From contig CANGYC010000018.1 in NCBI GenBank assembly GCA_947457975.1, positions 1 to 16,776 on the forward strand: a stretch of DNA of 16,776 nucleotides, given 5' to 3'. The notes under the pieces are model-generated. The model was not told where the DNA came from. It did not search any database and saw only the letters and a program-made list of their open reading frames with translations. Source of the stretch: Comamonadaceae bacterium (GTDB lineage: Bacteria > Pseudomonadota > Gammaproteobacteria > Burkholderiales > Burkholderiaceae_C). The translations under genes and the position numbers were made by a program. Shown here one piece after another: positions 1-7,397 of this stretch (positions are counted from its first letter, which is position 1; each line of letters starts with the position of its first letter).

Positions 1-2850
1 AACGCCGACTTCGACGGTGACCAGATGGCCGTGCACGTGCCGCTGTCGGTGGAGGCGCAGATGGAAGCCCGCACGCTGATGCTCGCCTCCAACAACATCC
101 TCTTTCCCGCCAACGGCGAGCCCTCCATCGTGCCCTCGCAAGACGTGGTGCTGGGCCTGTACTACGCCACGCGCGACCGCATCAACGCCAAGGGCGAAGG
201 TCTGATCTTCTCCGACGTCAGCGAGGTGCAGCGCGCCTACGACGCCGGCCAGCTCGACCTCAGTGCGCGCATCAATGTGCGCCTGACGGAATACATCCGC
301 GAGCGCAGCACGGGCGATTTCGTCTCCAACACCCAGGTCTGGGAAACCACGACCGGCCGTGCCCTGCTGTCCGAGATCCTGCCCAAGGGCCTGTCCTTCG
401 CGAACATCAACAAGGCGCTCAAGAAGAAGGAGATCTCCAAGCTGATCAACGCCTCCTTCCGCAAGTGCGGTCTCAAGGAGACGGTGGTGTTCGCCGACAA
501 GCTGTTGCAAAACGGCTTCCGTCTGGCCACCCGCTCTGGCATCTCCATCTGCATCGACGACATGCTGGTGCCCAAGGAAAAGCACGCCATCATCGAGCGC
601 GCCGAGGGCGAGGTCAAAGAGATCGAGCAGCAGTACGTCTCCGGTCTCGTGACCGTGGGCGAGCGCTACAACAAGGTGGTGGACATCTGGGGCAAGGCCG
701 GTGACGAAGTCTCCAAGGTCATGATGGCCCAGCTGGCCAAGGAAAAGGTCATCGACCGCAAAGGTGCCGAGGTCGACCAGGAGTCCTTCAATGCCATCTA
801 CATGATGGCCGACTCCGGCGCCCGCGGCTCGGCCGCCCAGATCCGCCAGCTCGCCGGCATGCGTGGCCTGATGGCCAAGCCCGACGGCTCCATCATCGAG
901 ACGCCCATCACGGCCAACTTCCGTGAAGGCCTGAACGTGTTGCAGTACTTCATCTCCACGCACGGCGCCCGCAAGGGCCTGGCCGACACGGCGCTGAAGA
1001 CGGCCAACTCCGGCTACCTGACCCGCCGCCTCTGCGACGTGGTGCAGGACCTGGTGGTCACCGAAGACGACTGCGGCACCACCGAGGGCTCGCTGATGCG
1101 CGCCATCGTCGAGGGTGGCGAGGTGATCGAATCCCTGCGCGACCGCGTGCTGGGCCGCACCACCGCCGAGGATGTGATCCACCCCGAAACCCGCGCCGTG
1201 GTGCTCAAGTCCGGCGTGTTGCTCGATGAAGACCTGATCGACGACCTCGAGGCCGCAGGCGTCGACGAAGTCAAGGTTCGCACGGCCCTGACCTGCGCTA
1301 CGCGCTTTGGCCTGTGCGCCAAGTGCTACGGCCGCGACCTGGGTCGCGGTGGCCTCATCAACACCGGCGAAGCGGTCGGCATCATTGCCGCCCAGTCCAT
1401 CGGTGAGCCTGGCACGCAGCTGACCATGCGCACCTTCCACATCGGTGGCGCCGCATCGCGCGCCGCCGTGGCGTCTAGCGTGCAAGCCAAGTCCAACGGT
1501 GTGATCGGCTTCAATGCGCCGATGCGCTATGTGACCAACAGCGCCGGCGAGCTGGTGGTGATTGCCCGCTCCGGCGAGATCGTCATCCATGACGAGCACG
1601 GCCGCGAGCGCGAGCGCCACAAGGTGCCCTACGGTGCCATCCTCACCGTCAAGGCCGACCAGGCCATCAAGGCCGGCGCCATCCTGGCCAACTGGGATCC
1701 GCTGACCCGCCCCATCATCACGGAGTTCGCCGGCAAGGTGACCTTCGAGAACGTGGAAGAAGGCGTGACGGTGGCCAAGCAGGTCGACGAGGTCACGGGC
1801 CTGTCCACCCTGGTGGTGATCGATCCCAAGCGCCGCGGCTCGACCAAGGTCGTGCGTCCGCAGGTCAAGCTGATCGACGCCTCTGGCAAGGAAGTCAAGA
1901 TCCCTGGCACCGACCACTCGGTGACCATTGGCTTCCCGATCGGTGCCCTGGTGCAGGTGCGTGACGGCCAAGAAGTGGGCCCCGGCGAAGTGCTGGCCCG
2001 CATCCCGGTCGAAGGCCAGAAGACCCGCGACATCACCGGCGGTCTGCCGCGTGTGGCCGAGCTCTTTGAAGCCCGCACCCCCAAGGACAAGGGCATCCTG
2101 GCCGAGATGACGGGCACCGTCTCCTTCGGCAAGGAAACCAAAGGCAAGGTCCGCCTGCAGATCACCGACCCGGAAGGCAAGGTCTGGGAAGAGCTGGTGC
2201 CCAAGGAGAAGAACATCCTGGTGCACGAGGGCCAGGTGGTCAACAAGGGCGAAAGCATCGTCGACGGTCCGGCCGATCCGCAGGACATCCTGCGCCTGCT
2301 GGGCATGGAAGAGCTGGCCCGCTACATCGTGGATGAGGTGCAGGACGTCTACCGCCTCCAGGGCGTGAAGATCAACGACAAGCACATCGAGGTGATCGTT
2401 CGCCAGATGCTGCGCCGTGTCGTGGTCGACAACGTGGGCGACTCCAGCTACATCGCCGGTGAGCAGGTTGAGCGCTCCGCCATCCTGGATGCCAACGATG
2501 CCCTGCGCGCCGACGGCAAGATCCCCGCCACCTACAGCAACCTGCTGCTGGGCATCACCAAGGCCTCGCTGTCCACCGACTCGTTCATCTCCGCGGCTTC
2601 CTTCCAGGAAACCACGCGCGTGCTGACCGAGGCGGCCATCATGGGCAAGCGCGACGAGCTGCGTGGCCTCAAGGAGAACGTCATCGTCGGTCGCCTGATC
2701 CCTGCAGGCACTGGCCTGGCCTATCACGAGGCCCGCAAGGCCAAGGAAGCCATGGACGACGCCGAACGCCGTGCCATTGCCGATGCGGAAGCCGCCGAGC
2801 TGCTGCAGGCCACGGAAAACAGCGAAGGCGCCGAGACCCCGGCCTCCTGA
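1..2850 (+). CDS. rpoC: DNA-directed RNA polymerase subunit beta' (5'-truncated by window)
   Basis: This is the large catalytic subunit of RNA polymerase. The frame is open from base 1, so the N-terminal third lies outside the window; 949 residues are present. The first codons encode NADFDGDQM, the invariant motif whose three Asp hold the catalytic Mg2+. The second zinc site is intact: one Cys in EDDCGT (about partial residue 358), then [11 protein letters not shown] near 430-442. The bridge-helix and trigger-loop region follows ([16 protein letters not shown], then [11 protein letters not shown]). The C-terminal tail is Ala/Glu-rich, as is common in this family. If the missing part is as long as in E. 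coli (about 457 residues), the full protein would be near 1,400 aa, the expected size. No frameshift or inserted domain is seen. It presumably follows rpoB upstream and ends before a clear terminator. Confidence 0.98.
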   Translation, partial: NADFDGDQMAVHVPLSVEAQMEARTLMLASNNILFPANGEPSIVPSQDVVLGLYYATRDRINAKGEGLIFSDVSEVQRAYDAGQLDLSARINVRLTEYIRERSTGDFVSNTQVWETTTGRALLSEILPKGLSFANINKALKKKEISKLINASFRKCGLKETVVFADKLLQNGFRLATRSGISICIDDMLVPKEKHAIIERAEGEVKEIEQQYVSGLVTVGERYNKVVDIWGKAGDEVSKVMMAQLAKEKVIDRKGAEVDQESFNAIYMMADSGARGSAAQIRQLAGMRGLMAKPDGSIIETPITANFREGLNVLQYFISTHGARKGLADTALKTANSGYLTRRLCDVVQDLVVTEDDCGTTEGSLMRAIVEGGEVIESLRDRVLGRTTAEDVIHPETRAVVLKSGVLLDEDLIDDLEAAGVDEVKVRTALTCATRFGLCAKCYGRDLGRGGLINTGEAVGIIAAQSIGEPGTQLTMRTFHIGGAASRAAVASSVQAKSNGVIGFNAPMRYVTNSAGELVVIARSGEIVIHDEHGRERERHKVPYGAILTVKADQAIKAGAILANWDPLTRPIITEFAGKVTFENVEEGVTVAKQVDEVTGLSTLVVIDPKRRGSTKVVRPQVKLIDASGKEVKIPGTDHSVTIGFPIGALVQVRDGQEVGPGEVLARIPVEGQKTRDITGGLPRVAELFEARTPKDKGILAEMTGTVSFGKETKGKVRLQITDPEGKVWEELVPKEKNILVHEGQVVNKGESIVDGPADPQDILRLLGMEELARYIVDEVQDVYRLQGVKINDKHIEVIVRQMLRRVVVDNVGDSSYIAGEQVERSAILDANDALRADGKIPATYSNLLLGITKASLSTDSFISAASFQETTRVLTEAAIMGKRDELRGLKENVIVGRLIPAGTGLAYHEARKAKEAMDDAERRAIADAEAAELLQATENSEGAETPAS

Positions 2851-2908
2851 GCCTGAGAGCCCAGCTTTTCCATGAGCGTTTGACGCGCGTGGAGAGCTTG
2901 CTGCATAC

Positions 2909-2944
2909 AAGCCCCGCCTCCTTTGCAGGAGCGGGGCTTTTTTC
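2909..2944 (+). terminator. Intrinsic terminator after rpoC
   Basis: A GC-rich stem reads AAGCCCCGC-CTCC on the left and GGAG-CGGGGCTT on the right, with one bulged base and a short TTTGCA loop. A run of six T and then TTTC follows directly. It lies about 60 bases after the rpoC stop, where the end of the rpoBC transcript is expected. Confidence 0.92.
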
Positions 2945-3030
2945 TTTGGATTGACCTGTCCCGCATCAGCGCCCGCCGCCGCGGCCACAGCTGCGCTAAA
3001 GTGCACGGCAGACTTTTTATGGGCCTCGCC

Positions 3031-3660
3031 ATGAGCACCGACACCCTCATCTCCATCGCACTGGGCGTTTTGCTGGTGTGCTGGGCCGTGGGCGCGCACA
3101 ACCGCCTGATGCGGCTCAAGCACGCGGTGGGCCGCGAGTATGCGCAGATCGATGCCCAGCTGCGCCAGCGCGAGGAATTCATCGCTCAGTTGCTGCGCAC
3201 GGGAGAGCACCTGGACAGCCGTCTCCTCGGGCCGCTGGAAGAGGCCGCTGCCGCAGTCCATCAGGCCACTGATCAGGTTCGGCTGCGCCCCACGGACGGG
3301 ACCGAAGCGCTGACCCTGCAGCAAGCTGAGCGCCACCTCGACGAGGCGCTGGCGGGCGTCTGGAATTCCCCCGAGACCCGCAAGGCCGCCTGGATCGACC
3401 CGGGCCTGCGCCAGGCCGCGCCGGACCTGCAGCACCTCGACAACCGGCTCGAGCTGGCGTCGGCCCCCTACAACCAGGCCGTGGCCGCCTTCAATGAGGC
3501 CGCCAAGGAATTTCCGGCCTGGCTGATCGCGCGGCTGGTCCGCCTCAAGCCCTTGCCCGGCCTGGCCTTGGGCCGCCATGGGGCGGCCCGCGAGGCTGCC
3601 AGACCGCTGATGATCGGGCGCAGGGAAGGCGACACGCCGACAGCGCCTCCCGGCGCCTAG
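3031..3660 (+). CDS. LemA-like membrane-anchored protein
   Basis: The 209-residue product has one N-terminal hydrophobic segment (about residues 5-22) followed by a helical, charged body. The region HNRLMRLKHAVGREYAQID resembles the LemA signature (YNRLVRLR...W.QIDVQL). The later part, with PYNQAVAAFNEAAKEFPAWL, matches the LemA C-terminal pattern (YN..V..YN.....FP..L). LemA proteins are anchored four-helix proteins of poorly defined role. The middle section carries an acidic/Ala insertion and fits less well, so this is a divergent member. Start choice is uncertain: ATG at 3031 gives a clean anchor, ATG at 3019 adds four residues, and neither has a good ribosome site. The gene stands alone between the rpoC terminator and the cytochrome gene. 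Confidence 0.72.
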   Translation: MSTDTLISIALGVLLVCWAVGAHNRLMRLKHAVGREYAQIDAQLRQREEFIAQLLRTGEHLDSRLLGPLEEAAAAVHQATDQVRLRPTDGTEALTLQQAERHLDEALAGVWNSPETRKAAWIDPGLRQAAPDLQHLDNRLELASAPYNQAVAAFNEAAKEFPAWLIARLVRLKPLPGLALGRHGAAREAARPLMIGRREGDTPTAPPGA

Positions 3661-3663
3661 CGC

Positions 3664-3702
3664 TATAGTTCGCCTTCTGTCTCAAGCGCTGTCACGCGCT
3701 TG
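3664..3702 (+). promoter_or_regulatory. Possible -10 and leader hairpin before the cytochrome gene
   Basis: TATAGT at 3664-3669 resembles a sigma70 -10 element but has no recognisable -35. Downstream, 3683-3702 forms a perfect 7-bp hairpin (CAAGCGC / GCGCTTG, loop TGTCAC) followed by TTT. If transcription starts near 3676, the hairpin would sit at the very 5' end of the cytochrome/flavoprotein mRNA. It could instead be a weak terminator for the upstream gene. Both readings are inference. Confidence 0.3.
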
Positions 3703-3727
3703 TTTGCTCGATTCACAGGAGAGTTTC

Positions 3728-4054
3728 ATGATGCATCGCATGGGGGCCGTCCTGGCCTTGACTGCGTCGCTGTGCGCCACGGGCGCGCAAGCCCAAGCCA
3801 ACGCGCCTCAGGAGGCGCTGTACACCCGCGCCCTGGCGGCCACCTGCGCCAACTGCCATGGCACTGCCGGCCAGGCGGTGGCGGGCTCGGCCAATGCGTC
3901 TCTGGCCGGCATGGACAAGGACTACCTTGTCACCCAGATGAAGGCCTTCAAAAGCGGCGCCCGCCCGGCCACGGTGATGCACCAGCTGGCCAAGGGCTAC
4001 AGCGATGCACAGATCGAGACCATCGCCGCTTATTTCGCGGCCCAGAAGAAATAA
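3728..4054 (+). CDS. fccA: Class I c-type cytochrome, sulfide dehydrogenase cytochrome subunit-like
   Basis: A periplasmic monoheme cytochrome c of 108 residues. The first 22 or so residues form a Sec signal ending AQA. The heme site is CANCH (residues 40-44). Met84 in the stretch TVMHQLAKGYSD is the likely sixth heme ligand; that segment is typical of flavocytochrome c (FccA) and related SoxE-type cytochromes. ATG at 3728 is preceded by AGGAG at 3717-3721; the adjacent ATG at 3731 is equally possible. The flavoprotein gene starts 10 bases after the stop, so the two are almost certainly co-transcribed and form one complex. Known FccAB complexes oxidise sulfide and pass electrons to the cytochrome. 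The substrate in this organism is inferred from family and neighbour only. Confidence 0.87.
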   Translation: MMHRMGAVLALTASLCATGAQAQANAPQEALYTRALAATCANCHGTAGQAVAGSANASLAGMDKDYLVTQMKAFKSGARPATVMHQLAKGYSDAQIETIAAYFAAQKK

Positions 4055-4064
4055 GGAAGCCGCC

Positions 4065-5351
4065 ATGAGCCAACATCTCTCACGCCGCTCGGTGCTCGGC
4101 AGCGCCGCCGCCCTGGGCTTGCTGGGCCTGTCCGGTTGTGCCACCACCTCCATCCCCGCGCGCGCCAAAGTGGTCGTCATCGGCGGCGGCTACGGCGGTG
4201 CCACCGCCGCCAAGTACGTGCGCTGGTTGTCGGACTACAAGATCGACGTCGTGCTGATTGAGCCGCAGGAAGCCTTTGTCTCCTGCCCCATGTCCAACCT
4301 GGTGCTCTCCGGCGTCAAGCAGATGGCCGAGATCACCACGCCGTATACGGCCTTGAACCGGCGCCACGGCGTGACGGTGGTGCGCGACCGCGCCCAGAGC
4401 GTGGACACCCGCGCCAAGACCGTCACACTGGCCAACGGCCCGGTCATCGGCTATGACAAGCTGGTCGTCTCGCCCGGCGTGGACCTGATGTTCGACAGCA
4501 TCGAGGGCCTGCGCCAGGCCCATGAGGACGGTCGCATCCTGCAGGCCTGGAAAGCCGGCCCCGAGACCGTGGCCCTGCGCCGCCAGCTCGAGGCCATGCC
4601 CGACGGCGGTGTGTTTGCCATCACCATTCCCGAGCAGCCCTACCGCTGCCCGCCCGGCCCTTATGAGCGCGCCTCGGTGGTGGCCGGCTACTTCAAGGCC
4701 CACAAGCCGCGCAGCAAGGTGCTCATCCTCGATGCCAACCAGGACGTCATTTCCAAAGGCGCCCTGTTCAAGAAGGTATGGGCCGAGCAGTACAAGGGCA
4801 TCCTCGAGTACCGCCCGCAGCACCGCGTCAGCGCCGTGGATGGCAAGGCGGGCCTGATCAAGTTCGATGTGCAGGAAGACGTCAAGGCCAACGTGCTCAA
4901 CGTGCTGCCGGCCATGCGCGCCGGGGCCATCGCGGTGCAGTCGGGCCTGAACAACCTGGCCAACAACCGCTGGTGCGGGGTCAATTACCTGAACTTCGAG
5001 TCCACGGTGGCCAAAGACGTGCACGTGCTGGGCGACGCCATCCAGATCGCGCCGGGCATGCCCAAGAGCGGTCACATGGCCAACAGCCATGCCAAGGTGG
5101 CGGCTGCCGCCATCGTGGCCGAGTTCTCGGGCTGGCCCATCAACCCGGCGCCCATGCTCACCAACACCTGCTACAGCTATGTGGACCCCAAGACGGCCAT
5201 CCACGTGGCCAGCGTGCACGAGTACGTGGCGGCCGAGAAGACCTTCAAGACCGTGGCCGGCTCCGGTGGCGTGAGCGCCGCGCCCACCGAGCTCGAGGGC
5301 GTGTACGCCTGGAGCTGGGCTTCCAACATTTGGTCCGATACGCTGGCCTGA
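4065..5351 (+). CDS. fccB: Flavocytochrome c sulfide dehydrogenase flavoprotein subunit (Tat-exported, lipobox)
   Basis: The 428-residue FAD protein is likely periplasmic and membrane-tethered. Residues 1-25 combine a twin-arginine-like signal (SRRSVLG) with a lipobox (LSGC, Cys25). An FAD-binding GGGYGG loop lies at 40-45. Cys74 in FVSCPMSN aligns by motif with the Cys that covalently binds FAD in FccB. CPPGPYERAS and NTCYSY supply the two Cys that form the redox disulfide in characterised sulfide dehydrogenases. GDAIQIAPGMPKSGHMAN is the conserved C-terminal FAD/substrate region. The start at 4065 follows AAGGAAG and gives the complete signal; a longer in-frame reading would overlap the cytochrome. 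It pairs with the cytochrome just upstream. Sulfide:cytochrome c oxidoreductase is the best call, but other sulfur-compound roles cannot be excluded. No sox genes are visible nearby. Confidence 0.9.
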   Translation: MSQHLSRRSVLGSAAALGLLGLSGCATTSIPARAKVVVIGGGYGGATAAKYVRWLSDYKIDVVLIEPQEAFVSCPMSNLVLSGVKQMAEITTPYTALNRRHGVTVVRDRAQSVDTRAKTVTLANGPVIGYDKLVVSPGVDLMFDSIEGLRQAHEDGRILQAWKAGPETVALRRQLEAMPDGGVFAITIPEQPYRCPPGPYERASVVAGYFKAHKPRSKVLILDANQDVISKGALFKKVWAEQYKGILEYRPQHRVSAVDGKAGLIKFDVQEDVKANVLNVLPAMRAGAIAVQSGLNNLANNRWCGVNYLNFESTVAKDVHVLGDAIQIAPGMPKSGHMANSHAKVAAAAIVAEFSGWPINPAPMLTNTCYSYVDPKTAIHVASVHEYVAAEKTFKTVAGSGGVSAAPTELEGVYAWSWASNIWSDTLA

Positions 5352-5367
5352 TCCTGGCCTGACTCTT

Positions 5368-5398
5368 CCCGGGCCGCCTTCACCGCGGGTGGCCCGGG
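5368..5398 (+). terminator. GC-rich hairpin after fccB (weak terminator candidate)
   Basis: CCCGGGCCGCC at 5368-5378 pairs with GGTGGCCCGGG at 5388-5398 (11 bp including one G·T, 9-base loop). It lies 17 bases past the fccB stop. No T-run follows, so intrinsic termination is uncertain; it could instead stabilise the 3' end of the mRNA. Confidence 0.4.
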
Positions 5399-5449
5399 CT
5401 CCATGCCCCTTGCGGGCCGGCGCTTGGCTGGCGCGCTCCCTTCGCCCTC

Positions 5450-6790
5450 ATGCCTTCTGCCCCACCAACTCTTCCCCTGTGGCGGCAGCTTCAGGCTGCC
5501 GCCAGCGTGGTGGCCGCGGTGCGGGCGGGCCGCTCCACCACGCAGGTGCTCGACCGCCTGGAGCCTGCTCTGCGCGGCGGCGCCCAGGCTCTGTCTTTCC
5601 AGGCCTTGCGCTGGCTGGGCCTGGCCCAGGCCTTGCGCCAGCAACTGGCCCAGCGTCCCCCGCCGCCCGAAGCCGATGCCCTTTTGTGCACGGTGCTGGC
5701 GCTGGCGGCCAAGCCGCCTGGTTCGGAAGGCGCGGATTACGCCCCCCACACCCTGGTGAGCCAGGCGGTGGAGGCGGCCAAGCAGTCGCCCTCTACGCGC
5801 CACCAGGCCAGCTTTCTCAACGGTTGTCTGCGCCGCTTCTTGCGCGAGCGTGAGCCCCTGCTGGCGCTGGCCGAGCGCCAGCCCGAGGCGCAGTGGAACC
5901 ACCCCGCCTGGTGGGTTCGCCAGCTGCGCCAGGACCACCCCGAGCATTGGCAGGCCATCTTGCAGGCCAGCAACCGCCGTGCGCCCCTGACCCTGCGCGT
6001 CAATGTCCGGCGCACGGACCGCGCCTCCTACCTGGCCGCGCTGGCCGAGGCGGGTGTGCCGGCCCAAGCCGTGGGCGAGCAGGGCCTGGTGCTGGCGCGT
6101 TCGGTGCCCGTGACGCAGCTGCCAGGCTATGCCGAAGGCTGGTTCTCGGTGCAGGATGCCGGCGCGCAGCAGGCCGCCCCCCTGCTGCTGGAGGGCCTGG
6201 TGCCTGCAGTCGGCCGCCCCCTGCGGCTGCTCGACGCCTGCGCCGCCCCCGGCGGCAAGACCGCTCACCTGCTGGAGCGGGCCGACGCCCAGGTGCTGGC
6301 CCTGGACATGGATGCCCAGCGCTGCCAGCGCATCACGCACAACCTCGCCCGCCTGGGCTTGCAGGCCACGGTGCAGGCCGCCGATGCCGGCTCGCCGGCC
6401 GCCTGGTGGGACGGCCAGCCCTTTGACGGCATCTTGCTCGATGCGCCCTGCACGGCCTCGGGCATCGTGCGCCGCCATCCTGACGTGCGCTGGCTGCGCC
6501 GCCCGGGCGATGTGGCCCAGCTGGCGCAGCAGCAGGCCAGGCTGCTTGAGGCCCTGTGGCCGCTGCTCAAGCCCGGCGGTCAGCTGCTGTATTGCACCTG
6601 CTCGGTGTTCAAGGCCGAAGGCCAGCAGCAGATCCAAACGTTTCTTGCGCACCACACCGATGCGCAAATGAGGCCATCACCGGGCCATTTGCTGCCGGGC
6701 GCCGCCGGTGGACGTGCCCAGTTGCCGGACAATCCGGACGGTGAGCACGACGGTTTTTTCTACGCCCTACTTCGCAAGCTGGCGCCCTGA
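5450..6790 (+). CDS. rsmB: 16S rRNA (cytosine(967)-C(5))-methyltransferase RsmB
   Basis: RsmB makes 5-methylcytosine at position 967 of 16S rRNA using S-adenosylmethionine. The 446 residues match the family in length and order. An N-terminal NusB-like helical RNA-binding domain covers about 1-140, and a Rossmann methyltransferase domain fills the C-terminal half. Motif I is LLDACAAPGGKTAHL (from about 260). The DAPCTASG motif contains Cys334, and the YCTCSVF motif contains Cys384, corresponding to the release and nucleophile Cys of m5C methyltransferases. The start ATG has no clear Shine-Dalgarno; it was chosen because the NusB-like homology begins immediately. It heads the run with DUF4390, kinase and regulator genes; its 3' end probably overlaps the next gene. 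Confidence 0.94.
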   Translation: MPSAPPTLPLWRQLQAAASVVAAVRAGRSTTQVLDRLEPALRGGAQALSFQALRWLGLAQALRQQLAQRPPPPEADALLCTVLALAAKPPGSEGADYAPHTLVSQAVEAAKQSPSTRHQASFLNGCLRRFLREREPLLALAERQPEAQWNHPAWWVRQLRQDHPEHWQAILQASNRRAPLTLRVNVRRTDRASYLAALAEAGVPAQAVGEQGLVLARSVPVTQLPGYAEGWFSVQDAGAQQAAPLLLEGLVPAVGRPLRLLDACAAPGGKTAHLLERADAQVLALDMDAQRCQRITHNLARLGLQATVQAADAGSPAAWWDGQPFDGILLDAPCTASGIVRRHPDVRWLRRPGDVAQLAQQQARLLEALWPLLKPGGQLLYCTCSVFKAEGQQQIQTFLAHHTDAQMRPSPGHLLPGAAGGRAQLPDNPDGEHDGFFYALLRKLAP

Positions 6791-7394
6791 GCGGCTGGCC
6801 CGTGGCGTGCGCCAGCTGCTGGCGACCTGGCTGCTGCTGGCGTCCGGCTGGTGCAGTGCCTGGGCGGCCGAACTGTCCGGCCTGCGCACAGAACGTGGGG
6901 ATGAAGGCATCTACCTCACGGCCACCGTGAAGTTTGAGTTGCCCCCGGCGGTGGAGGAGGCCTTGCTCAAGGGCGTGGCCCTGATCTTCGTGGCCGAGGC
7001 CGACATTTACCGCGAGCGCTGGTACTGGACCGACCTGCGGGCATCGACGGCCGTGCGCAGTATGCGCCTGGCCTACCAACCCCTGACCCGCCGCTGGCGC
7101 GTGAGCCTGGGCGCGGAGGGTGGCGGTCGCGTCACGCTGGCCCAGACCTACGACACCCTGGCCGAGGCCCAGGCCGCCATCGAGCGCATCTCCCGCTGGA
7201 AGATTGCCGAACTGCCCGACGTGGAGGGCAGCGGCTATTACCTGGATTTCCGTTTTCGCCTCGACCTCAGCCAGCTGCCCCGACCCTTTCAGATCGGCAT
7301 CGCCGGCCAGCGCGAGTGGCAGATTTCGCTGGCGCGCACCCAGCGGCTGCGGCTGGAGCGGCGCGCGGTCGACACGCCGGCCGCGGACAAGTAA
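6741..7394 (+). CDS. DUF4390 exported protein
   Basis: A protein of about 217 residues with a hydrophobic export segment (LLATWLLLASGWCSAWAA) preceding a mature part that starts near ELSGLRTER. The body matches the DUF4390 pattern I know from this locus: a β-rich domain with IYLTATVKFELPPAVEEALLKGV, RWYWTD and a terminal FRFRLDLSQLPRPFQIG segment. Function is unknown. The conserved position between rsmB and the NtrY-like kinase suggests an envelope sensing or maintenance role, which is inference. The start is unclear. GTG 6741 overlaps the end of rsmB by 50 bases; GTG 6708 is longer; GTG 6807 gives no overlap and a compact signal peptide (RQLLATWLLLASG). None has a good ribosome site. The stop is 3 bases before the kinase ATG, so translation is probably coupled. 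Confidence 0.82.
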   Translation: MSTTVFSTPYFASWRPERLARGVRQLLATWLLLASGWCSAWAAELSGLRTERGDEGIYLTATVKFELPPAVEEALLKGVALIFVAEADIYRERWYWTDLRASTAVRSMRLAYQPLTRRWRVSLGAEGGGRVTLAQTYDTLAEAQAAIERISRWKIAELPDVEGSGYYLDFRFRLDLSQLPRPFQIGIAGQREWQISLARTQRLRLERRAVDTPAADK

Positions 7395-7397
7395 GCC

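Noticed and set aside
2951..3002. Promoter for the LemA-like gene from TTGACC (2951) and TAAAGT (2997)
   Set aside because: The elements are about 40 bases apart, far from the 16-18 required, and no alternative partner was found for either.
4080..5219. Long minus-strand open frame (379 codons) opposite fccB
   Set aside because: Its product is Gly/Ala/His/Val-rich with no domain, and it lies exactly opposite a well-supported flavoprotein gene. Long antisense frames are expected with GC-rich third positions.
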